Of a stretch of DNA of 5,923 nt, positions 1 to 5,923 are shown one piece after another. Under the pieces are notes generated by a model that saw only the letters and a list, made by a program, of their open reading frames with translations, had not been told where the DNA came from and did not search any database. Each line of letters begins with the position of its first letter. Positions within the stretch are counted from its first letter, which is position 1. This DNA comes from Chryseobacterium sp. UBA6632 (GTDB lineage: Bacteria; Bacteroidota; Bacteroidia; Flavobacteriales; Weeksellaceae), in NCBI GenBank assembly GCA_002455915.1, contig DKLU01000093.1:1-5923 (forward strand). Direction: 5' to 3'. The position numbers were made by a program, and so were the translations under genes.

Positions 1-39
1 CAAAGTTTATTTTAATTAAGCAAATGAAGTAAACAATGA

Positions 40-58
40 AAATTATATCATATAATTT
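40..58. repeat. All-AT palindrome downstream of the operon
   Basis: AAATTATA and TATAATTT form an 8-bp perfect inverted repeat around a three-base spacer (TCA on the plus strand). It sits in a gene-free, roughly 18% G+C stretch (positions 1-130, 24 of 130 bases by hand count) after the hydrolase. It could be a weak terminator hairpin, since TTTTC and TTGTTT follow on the minus strand, or an operator half-site pair for the next gene. It could also be chance, since 8-bp AT palindromes are frequent in such AT-rich DNA. I see no convincing Bacteroidota promoter (TTTG near -33 with TAnnTTTG near -7) around it. Confidence 0.25.
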
Positions 59-110
59 AAACAGGTTCTTAGGTTTTTTAAGTTTTATTTAAAATTTATT
101 CGGAAAATAC

Positions 111-168
111 AATTAAGCTTCTGAAAAATACTATTTGATATTATATTTTTCAGATTTGAAACTTAATT
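111..168 (-). terminator. Long inverted repeat spanning the hydrolase stop codon, possible terminator or 3'-end stem
   Basis: An 11-bp perfect inverted repeat (TCTGAAAAATA / TATTTTTCAGA, arms 120-130 and 144-154) surrounds a 13-base loop that contains the TAG stop codon at 131-133. Beyond an asymmetric internal loop (two bases on one side, seven on the other), a second 7-bp pairing (AATTAAG / CTTAATT, arms 111-117 and 162-168) extends the structure. The minus-strand RNA then continues into a U-rich but broken stretch (GTATTTTCCG). The last codons of the hydrolase form one arm. It may end the transcript or protect its 3' end. The stem is A/U-rich and lacks a clean U-run, so the terminator call is tentative. 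Confidence 0.4.
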
Positions 169-1519
169 TCTTTAATCCCTGTTGAATTTCCGGAGCATTC
201 ATGAATAATTTCCATAAAAATCCGGTTCTGTAATTTTCAATCATCGGAGCAATCGTTCCCTGATCAATCGCTAAATATCTTGGGGTAAACCAATTGTAGT
301 AATTAATAGAAGTAGCATCGTAAGGTCCTGCAGAACCGATAAATTCAGGTTTTTGCGTATAGATAAATCTCAGAAAATCCATCGATTCTTTGGGTGAATA
401 TGGGAAACTGCTCAACGCTGCCGTCGGAGTAATCACTCCGTGGTCATTTTGTGGAAAATGAGCGTCGTAACCGACACTTCCGTCTTTATTTCTTGAATAA
501 CCTGCTGTCAATCCCCAGTAATTTGCTCCGTATCCTTTCCAGCCTTTTGGATTTTCAACACAATATTTATAATCGATAAGAACCTGATTTTTGTTTAAAT
601 CAAAGTAATTTTTGATTAATTTATCCGATAAATTTCTTGGATCTAAACCGATGTAAGAATACTGAGTCCAGAATAATGGTCCGCCATATTCTTCAGCTCC
701 GTTGTGCTTAACATACATTGGAAGTCCATATTTTTCTTTATCTGAAAGGTAAGTTCCGTTCCTAGTCCAGCCTTTATAATACGTTTCAGCGTCGATTGGA
801 TAGGTTGGCGACGAAGCTGCTAAAATATACGTGATTAAACATTCATTATAACCTTGAAGCGGGAAGTTCATTTCCCATTGATATTCCGGTGACCAATGCC
901 AGTACAATACTTTTTCTCCGCCTTTCGTGTACCAATTCCATTGAATTCCTTTCCAAAGTTCGTCACATTTTTGGGCAAGTGCTTTTTCTTCGGCATTTCC
1001 GTTTTTGAAATATTCACGAACCATTAAAATTCCTGAAGTTAAAAACGCAGTTTCTACCAAATCTCCACCATTATCTTTTTTTCCGAAGGGAACGGTTTTT
1101 CCTGTTTCCCCGTTGATCCAGTGTGACCAAGCACCTTTATGACGGTCTGATTTTGCCAGAAAGTCCATCATCGTAGTCAATCTTTTTACCGCTTCTTTTC
1201 TTGGAACGAAACCTCTTTCCACACCCACCAAAATTGTCGCCAATCCAAACCCGGAACCTCCTGTCGTGATGACGTGCTTATCATTATCAGGATAAATATT
1301 ATCTTCATGATAACGCTCTCTTCCTAATTTTGAATTGGGTTCTGCGTAATCCCAGAAATATTTTAAAGACTCTTTCTGAACTTTATCCATTAATTGCTCA
1401 TCCGTAATATCGTTTTTTACAATCTGAGTTTGAGAGTTTGAGAGTTTAAGCGTCTGAGAATTTTTGCAGGAAACCGTAAGTAATGATACAACAGCCATTG
1501 ATAGTACTATCCTTTTCAT
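131..1519 (-). CDS. Glucoamylase-like (PF10091) lipoprotein, probable GH144 endo-beta-1,2-glucanase
   Basis: This 462-residue protein belongs to the 'putative glucoamylase' family (PF10091), an (alpha/alpha)6-barrel fold. Despite the name, its characterised relative in glycoside hydrolase family GH144, from Chitinophaga pinensis, is an endo-beta-1,2-glucanase that releases sophoro-oligosaccharides. Residues 1-17 are a lipoprotein signal and C18 (TVSC) is the likely lipidated cysteine. No acidic cluster follows it, so surface exposure is uncertain. A low-complexity linker (19-38, NSQT and LKLSNSQT) leads to the catalytic domain (about 40-455). Family-like segments are TTGGSGFGLATILVGVERG (85-103), SHWINGETG (132-140), DNGGDLVETAFL (149-160), WEMNFPLQGYNECL (215-228), PLFWTQYSYIGLDPR (281-295), HGVITPTAALSSFPYSP (360-376) and YLAIDQGTIAPMIENYRTG (415-433). 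Candidate acidic active-site residues are D149, D153, E156 and E226. Their spacing matches the acidic residues I recall being tested in the Chitinophaga enzyme, but this is from memory. The gene follows susD in the same direction after a 76-base gap with a hairpin. It has an A/T-rich leader and no Shine-Dalgarno. The family is solid; the exact linkage is moderately supported. Confidence 0.9.
   Translation of the reverse strand: MKRIVLSMAVVSLLTVSCKNSQTLKLSNSQTQIVKNDITDEQLMDKVQKESLKYFWDYAEPNSKLGRERYHEDNIYPDNDKHVITTGGSGFGLATILVGVERGFVPRKEAVKRLTTMMDFLAKSDRHKGAWSHWINGETGKTVPFGKKDNGGDLVETAFLTSGILMVREYFKNGNAEEKALAQKCDELWKGIQWNWYTKGGEKVLYWHWSPEYQWEMNFPLQGYNECLITYILAASSPTYPIDAETYYKGWTRNGTYLSDKEKYGLPMYVKHNGAEEYGGPLFWTQYSYIGLDPRNLSDKLIKNYFDLNKNQVLIDYKYCVENPKGWKGYGANYWGLTAGYSRNKDGSVGYDAHFPQNDHGVITPTAALSSFPYSPKESMDFLRFIYTQKPEFIGSAGPYDATSINYYNWFTPRYLAIDQGTIAPMIENYRTGFLWKLFMNAPEIQQGLKKLSFKSEKYNIK
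1426..1447. repeat. 8-bp tandem repeat (AAACTCTC, about 2.75 copies) in the hydrolase linker
   Basis: On the coding strand the unit AAACTCTC is repeated without error for 22 bases: two full copies and six bases of a third. It encodes residues 25-31 and the first base of codon 32, within the LKLSNSQT linker between the lipid cysteine (C18) and the catalytic domain. The unit is eight bases, so gain or loss of one copy would shift the reading frame just after the signal peptide. The repeat itself is plain in the sequence; copy-number variation is only a possibility. Confidence 0.7.
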
Positions 1520-1550
1520 AATTCAAATTTTAAAGTTGATCCCTAAAACA

Positions 1551-1574
1551 AGAGGAGAATTTTCATTCTCCTCT
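1551..1574 (-). promoter_or_regulatory. Intercistronic hairpin between susD and the hydrolase gene
   Basis: A perfect 10-bp inverted repeat (AGAGGAGAAT / ATTCTCCTCT) encloses a four-base loop that reads GAAA in the minus-strand transcript, the GNRA type of stable tetraloop. It starts 21 bases after the susD stop and ends 31 bases before the hydrolase ATG. The sequence after it is TGTTTTAGGG, only a four-T run, so it is at best a leaky intrinsic terminator. It could equally be a 3' stabiliser for the susCD message. Either role would let SusC and SusD be made in excess over the enzyme, which is common in Sus-like operons. The hairpin is seen directly; its function is inferred. Confidence 0.6.
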
Positions 1575-1595
1575 GTGATTTTATTGATTAAATTT

Positions 1596-3062
1596 TTAGT
1601 AGTTCGGGTTCTGAGCTGATAATCCACCTGCCTCTGTAATAAAGTCTTGAGGTAATGGGAATACTTCATGCTTTCCAACCTGGAAAACTTTTCCGCCATC
1701 AGCAGCCATAGCCGCCTGAGCCTGACCAGTTCTTACCAAATCGAACCATCTGTCATGTTCGAAAGCTAATTCTAATCTTCTCTGCTTCCAGATATCTTCT
1801 CTTACATCAGCTTGAGAAATCGCTGGAGTATCTCCAATATTAGCTCTGTTTCTCACTTGATTCAAGAATGGAATCGCAGCAGAAGTTTGACCTAATTCGT
1901 TCATTGCTTCAGCTTTAATTAAAAGAACCTCAGCATATCTTAAGTAGCGAATGTTTGTATCCGTTGATGCTTGATCATAAAAAGCTGAAGAATATGCTTT
2001 ATAGTTGTAGAATTTATTTTCTACAGTATTTGGAACATATCTTCCATCATATAGAGTCATATCTCTATGGATGATTGTTGCATCTCTTCTCGTATCAGTT
2101 GCAGAATAAGCATCATACAATCCCTGAGTTGGAGTAGAGAATCCCCATCCCCAACCTCCAGAACCACGAGCTCCTTGAACTTGAGAGTATTGTTGAATAG
2201 CTCTTCCACTAGCACTTCCTGATCCATTGATTTCAAAAAGAGATTCAGCATTATTTTCTCCAGAAACTTTATAGATATCAATAAAATTTGGAGTAAGAGA
2301 ATAACCTGTTACTAGATTTGTTTCATCTACAGCTAGTTGCCACTTTTTCTGATAAAGATAAACTTTTGCTAAAAGTGCATGAGCAGAACCACCAGTAACT
2401 CTACCTTGCGTAGACGCATTATAACCAGATGCCGGTAAAGACTCGATCGCATCTTTAAGATCTTTCTCTATGAAAGCATATATTTCTTCTTTGGTAACTC
2501 TTGTTAACTGCATTTTTTTATCAGCATCGTTACCCTGTACTGGTACATGATCAACCAATGGAACACCACCAAAAGATCGTACTAATGTGAAATACATAAA
2601 AGCACGTAAAAACTTAGCCTCACCTACAAGTCTTTTTCTTAAGCTTTCATCTGCATTTGTAAGTTGTGGAACATATAATATGGCTTGATTCGCTCTGTTA
2701 ATTCCCTGATAGTTAGAAGCAAATAATTCCTTAAAAGAAGGTGTAGTAGCTGTAAACTTCAAAGCATCTAAGATATCCTTATCTGAACCATTATCCCCTG
2801 GACTAGATCCTTTATCTGCATCATCAGAAACAATAGAAGTTACACCAATCCAGGCAAATGTGCTCATATTCCAATCTAAAAATTTAGCATAAATGGAATT
2901 TACAAAGTAATTTGCCCCATCATTATTATTGAATTTTTCGATATCTCCAACCGTCATTGATTCAGAAGGTGACACCTCAATAAATTCATCACTACAACTT
3001 TGTGTAAAAGCCCCTCCTACTAATAACATTAAAGAGACTAATAATATTTTATTTCTTTTCAT
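1596..3062 (-). CDS. SusD/RagB-family surface glycan-binding lipoprotein
   Basis: This 488-residue protein is the SusD/RagB partner of the upstream transporter: a surface lipoprotein built on TPR-like helices that caps the SusC barrel and binds the glycan. Residues 1-22 are a lipoprotein signal (hydrophobic ILLVSLMLLVGGAF) with the lipid-bearing cysteine at C23. The following SDE (24-26) resembles the acidic export signal that sends Bacteroidota lipoproteins to the surface. Family signatures in order are SDDADKGSSPGD (79-90), NYQGINRANQAI (117-128), AKFLRAFMYFTLVRSFGGVP (149-168), GRVTGGSAHALLAKVYLYQK (220-239), RYLRYAEVLLIKAEAMNELG (372-391), LNQVRNRA (400-407), RRLELAFEHDRWFDLVR (428-444) and the ending QNPNY. 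A Gly/Trp-rich stretch (GSGGWGWGF, 300-308) is a candidate sugar-stacking loop; that role is inferred. The ATG lies four bases after the susC stop (TAA-AAAA-ATG), so co-transcription and probably coupled translation are expected. The length is normal for the family and there is no sign of damage. Confidence 0.96.
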   Translation of the reverse strand: MKRNKILLVSLMLLVGGAFTQSCSDEFIEVSPSESMTVGDIEKFNNNDGANYFVNSIYAKFLDWNMSTFAWIGVTSIVSDDADKGSSPGDNGSDKDILDALKFTATTPSFKELFASNYQGINRANQAILYVPQLTNADESLRKRLVGEAKFLRAFMYFTLVRSFGGVPLVDHVPVQGNDADKKMQLTRVTKEEIYAFIEKDLKDAIESLPASGYNASTQGRVTGGSAHALLAKVYLYQKKWQLAVDETNLVTGYSLTPNFIDIYKVSGENNAESLFEINGSGSASGRAIQQYSQVQGARGSGGWGWGFSTPTQGLYDAYSATDTRRDATIIHRDMTLYDGRYVPNTVENKFYNYKAYSSAFYDQASTDTNIRYLRYAEVLLIKAEAMNELGQTSAAIPFLNQVRNRANIGDTPAISQADVREDIWKQRRLELAFEHDRWFDLVRTGQAQAAMAADGGKVFQVGKHEVFPLPQDFITEAGGLSAQNPNY

Positions 3063-3066
3063 TTTT

Positions 3067-5907
3067 TTAGAAGTTAAGGTTTAAACCGAATACAAATGAT
3101 CTTAACGTTGGATAATTATTTAATTCAACTCCGGCAAGCTTATATGGATTACCTTCAGCTGCAGCATCTGTAGAACTATATCCTGATAATTCCGAAGAAT
3201 ATCCTGAATATTTCTGCCACACTACAGGGTTAATTGCACTCACATATAATCTCATAGATTTAACATATTTCGCAATATCTTTAATAGTATATCCTACAGA
3301 AATATTATTTATTCTAAAATAATCACCATCTTCTAAGAAAAATGTTGATGCAATAGGAATAGCAGTTGACGGAGCTGGATTTGCTGCATTTGTATTAGAT
3401 GCTGTCCAGAAATCATTTGCTACTGAAGCTTCAACGTTTTCACCACTAATTCTTTGCGCTTTTTTACCATTGTATACTTTGAAACCAAATGCACCGTATC
3501 CATTAGCTGCAAAATCCCAATTTTTATAACTTAATGATACATTAATACCTAATGTAGATTTTGGAATATATGAATCGAAGTATTTTCTATCACCAGCATC
3601 GGCAGATCCTGTAACTCCGTTTCCATTTAAGTCTTTATACTTTAAATTACCATTGGCATCATAACCATCTGCTTCCCATAAATAAAAACTACCTAACGCG
3701 TGACCAACTGTAGTGGCATTGAATAGCTTAGTCCATTGTCCATTCGCTAAATCTCCTCCAACTAATTGTGAGATATTTTTTTGGGTATCTACTCTTGTAA
3801 GTTTATTATTGTTATATGAATAGTTTCCACCAATAGAGTAAGACCAGTTTTCTCCAATTTTATCAGCCCAATTTAAAGAGAATTCCAAACCTTTATTTAC
3901 AACTGCTCCAACGTGAGAATAATACTCTAAAGATTGACCAGATGCTAAATAGTTAGTAATTCCTAGAATTAGATTTGTTGTTTCTCTGTTATAGGCATCA
4001 ACACTACCTGTTAATCTGTTATTAAGAATTCCAAAGTCTAATCCTACAGAAGATTCTTCTGTTATCTCCCAGCCCAAAAGAGGGTCATATCCTTTATTAA
4101 CTGTAATACCATTACTTACAGCACTACTATTTCCAAAACCATAATTGTAAACTGTTCCCGAGTTTAGTGGTAAATAGTTCAATGGAACCCTTTGGTTTCC
4201 TAATCTACCCCAACCTCCTCTTAATTTTAAAAGGTTAAAGAAACCGTCTTTCATGAAATCTTCTTCAGAGACAACCCAACCTGCGCCAAATGATGGGAAC
4301 GTTCCCCATTTTTGACCTGCTGCAAATTGAGATGAGCCATCACGTCTTACAGTAGCACTTAAAAGATAACGATTCATCAATTTATATTGTGCTCTTGCAA
4401 AATATGATATTGTTGTGTTTCTATCTCCTTTTACAGAGGTTAAATTTTGAACATTGTTTACATAATCAAAATCATTAATGTTCCAATAATTCTGATCATT
4501 TAATAAAAGATTTCTTCGAGTTAAATTTAATGATTCTACTCCGTTAATGACAGTTGCTTCTGTTCCTACGGTAGCCTCAATATCATGTACTCCAAACTTT
4601 TTATTATATGTTAAATAATTTGTAAGTGACCATCTGTAGTAATCTTCTTTATTATTTAATAAAGTATTTCTAGGGTTCGAAGTAGGGAAACCAGAGGCAA
4701 CTCTTGTAGGGTCTGCTGCTAACCAAACTGCTACAGCATCTGTAAAGTTATATGCTCTAGAATTTCCATATTCACCATTATATTGTGAAGTAAATTTAAG
4801 TCCTTTAAAGATATCTACATCTAACTTTAAACCTCCCTGCATTACCATTCCCTTTCTTTGCTGATTATTATAAAACAGCTCACTCATAGGGTTTCCAACA
4901 TTATTAAACTTAGATCCTGTATAATCTACTATTCCATTTGAGTTTACAAACGGAAGACCAAATTGCCCTGAAGCATAACGAACAGGAACTAAAGGAGATT
5001 GTTTGTAGGCAGTAGTAAATGCTCCTAAAGGTTTAGGAGTTTCTTTAGTAAAAGCAATGCTCAAATTTTGTGATAATGTAACCCCTTTAGCTATTTTAAA
5101 TTCATTATTTGATCTAATTGTAGCTCTATTATAATCAGTTCCTCTTAGAATTGATTGTTCATCATAATTACTTAAACTTAAATAATATTTTACAGACTCT
5201 GAAGATCCAGAAATAGCAAGGTTATGTTGGTTATAAATTCCAGTTCTTGTAATCTCTTTAAACCAATCTGTATTTACAGGTTGATTAGCTGCAAACGTAT
5301 TCGTTCCTAAAGCAATGTTGTTGTAATTTGCAAACTCCGAAGAATTAGCCATCTTAACAGTTTTCAAAGGATTTCTTACACCAACTAAACCATCATAAGA
5401 AACGCTAAGCTTACCTTTACCAGATTTCGTTGTAATAATAATAACTCCATTTGCTGCTCTGTTACCATAAATTGCTAAAGCTGCAGCATCCTTCAATATG
5501 TCATAACTTAAAATGTCATTCGAATTTATATTACTAATATTATCCGTAAACATACCATCGACAACATACAAAGGCTCTCTACCTCCAAGAACAGTACCTA
5601 GACCTCTAATCATTACCGTAGGTTTAGAACCCGGCATATCAGAAGCTGTAATTTGTACCCCAGCAGCTTTACCTTGAATGGCTTGTGAAGCATTTAAAAC
5701 CTTTGTTTTTGTAACCTCTTCAGCGCTTATTGAACTGATAGCAGTAGTATTATCTACTTTCTTACGGCTACCGTAACCAATCATTACTACTTCTTCGATT
5801 TTCTGTTCTTTAGGAACAGTATCTTTTGGCGTAGTTTGTGCATTCACATTCATACCAAAGTACAAAACAGCAATGAGTGATGAATACTTTAAATCACTTT
5901 GTTTCAT
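3067..5907 (-). CDS. SusC/RagA-family TonB-linked outer-membrane transporter
   Basis: This 946-residue protein is a TonB-dependent outer-membrane importer of the SusC/RagA family. Such proteins form a 22-strand barrel that takes up oligosaccharides captured by a SusD lid, powered by TonB-ExbBD. Residues 1-23 look like a signal peptide (hydrophobic LIAVLYFGM, likely cut after VNA23). A TonB box follows at once (EEVVMIGYG, 38-46). The plug domain (about 52-165) shows IQGKAAGVQI (77-86), MIRGLG (99-104), EPLYVVDGM (111-119) and DILKDAAALAIYGNRAANGV (136-155). Typical barrel signatures are RRDGSSQF (521-528), WGTFPSFGAGW (534-544), a Ca-site-like DLNGNGVTGSAD (759-770), and LEDGDYFRINNISVGYT (857-873). 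The chain ends in the expected C-terminal Phe. No carboxypeptidase-regulatory-like domain precedes the TonB box, which makes the protein shorter than the common 1,000-1,100 residues. The start has an A/T leader without Shine-Dalgarno. The frame stays open for the 16 bases left upstream, but the signal peptide supports this Met. It is the first gene of the visible operon. The family is certain; the substrate is inferred from neighbours. Confidence 0.96.
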   Translation of the reverse strand: MKQSDLKYSSLIAVLYFGMNVNAQTTPKDTVPKEQKIEEVVMIGYGSRKKVDNTTAISSISAEEVTKTKVLNASQAIQGKAAGVQITASDMPGSKPTVMIRGLGTVLGGREPLYVVDGMFTDNISNINSNDILSYDILKDAAALAIYGNRAANGVIIITTKSGKGKLSVSYDGLVGVRNPLKTVKMANSSEFANYNNIALGTNTFAANQPVNTDWFKEITRTGIYNQHNLAISGSSESVKYYLSLSNYDEQSILRGTDYNRATIRSNNEFKIAKGVTLSQNLSIAFTKETPKPLGAFTTAYKQSPLVPVRYASGQFGLPFVNSNGIVDYTGSKFNNVGNPMSELFYNNQQRKGMVMQGGLKLDVDIFKGLKFTSQYNGEYGNSRAYNFTDAVAVWLAADPTRVASGFPTSNPRNTLLNNKEDYYRWSLTNYLTYNKKFGVHDIEATVGTEATVINGVESLNLTRRNLLLNDQNYWNINDFDYVNNVQNLTSVKGDRNTTISYFARAQYKLMNRYLLSATVRRDGSSQFAAGQKWGTFPSFGAGWVVSEEDFMKDGFFNLLKLRGGWGRLGNQRVPLNYLPLNSGTVYNYGFGNSSAVSNGITVNKGYDPLLGWEITEESSVGLDFGILNNRLTGSVDAYNRETTNLILGITNYLASGQSLEYYSHVGAVVNKGLEFSLNWADKIGENWSYSIGGNYSYNNNKLTRVDTQKNISQLVGGDLANGQWTKLFNATTVGHALGSFYLWEADGYDANGNLKYKDLNGNGVTGSADAGDRKYFDSYIPKSTLGINVSLSYKNWDFAANGYGAFGFKVYNGKKAQRISGENVEASVANDFWTASNTNAANPAPSTAIPIASTFFLEDGDYFRINNISVGYTIKDIAKYVKSMRLYVSAINPVVWQKYSGYSSELSGYSSTDAAAEGNPYKLAGVELNNYPTLRSFVFGLNLNF

Positions 5908-5923
5908 ATAGTTTAATTTTATT

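Noticed and set aside
1..30. TAAACTTTG and TTTG on the minus strand as a promoter for the next gene
   Set aside because: The two elements are about 11 bases apart instead of about 19-20, and the -7 box has a three-base spacer. In 18% G+C DNA such near matches are expected by chance.
61..75. Short direct repeat AGGTT-CTT-AGGTT near the window start
   Set aside because: Two five-base copies are too short to be distinguished from chance, and no mobile element or attachment site is visible nearby.
1520..1550. Possible promoter (TAAAATTTG) just before the hydrolase start
   Set aside because: The spacing within the box is three rather than two bases, there is no TTTG about 20 bases upstream, and the box ends only six bases before ATG. 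It is better read as an A/T-rich leader.
2057..2281. A 74-codon open frame on the minus strand inside susD
   Set aside because: It lies wholly within susD in another frame and has no recognisable signal or domain; the surrounding SusD protein is intact and well matched, so this is a shadow frame.
1596..3062. SusD/SusC as part of a starch-utilisation (Sus) system proper
   Set aside because: No GH13, GH97 or other alpha-glucan gene is in view, and the only hydrolase belongs to the glucoamylase-like/GH144 group; starch specificity would rest on family names alone.

Overview
The window looks like a piece of a Bacteroidota chromosome, most likely from a flavobacterium of the Chryseobacterium/Flavobacterium type. 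The DNA is AT-rich and the starts carry A/T-rich leaders with no Shine-Dalgarno sequence. The lipoprotein signals have the loose Bacteroidota form, and the gene set is a SusC/SusD pair followed by a glycan hydrolase. The genus is an inference from style, not a search result.

All three genes lie on the minus strand, so transcription runs from high to low coordinates. First comes a SusC/RagA-type TonB-dependent outer-membrane transporter (5907 to 3067). Four bases later comes its SusD/RagB-type surface glycan-binding lipoprotein (3062 to 1596). After a 76-base gap holding a perfect 10-bp hairpin with a GAAA loop comes a lipoprotein of the 'glucoamylase-like' family (1519 to 131), which resembles GH144 endo-beta-1,2-glucanases. 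The last 130 bases (1-130) hold no gene. They are about 18% G+C and contain one arm of an inverted repeat that spans the hydrolase stop codon, plus a small all-AT palindrome. The window opens only 16 bases before the susC start, so the promoter and any regulator (ECF sigma/anti-sigma pair or hybrid two-component sensor) lie outside it.

Together the genes form the core of a polysaccharide utilisation locus. SusD captures an oligosaccharide at the cell surface and SusC imports it with TonB energy. The hydrolase, anchored by its lipidated N-terminus, shortens the glucan outside the cell or in the periplasm. The best substrate guess is beta-1,2-glucan, resting on the hydrolase family and the characterised GH144 enzyme of Chitinophaga. 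An exo-acting beta-glucosidase, often GH3, would be expected just beyond position 1.

I found no new kind of system here. The points most worth checking are the SusC that lacks the usual N-terminal carboxypeptidase-regulatory-like domain, the two hairpins that may set the SusCD-to-enzyme expression ratio and the 3' end, and an 8-bp tandem repeat in the hydrolase linker whose unit length is not a multiple of three.
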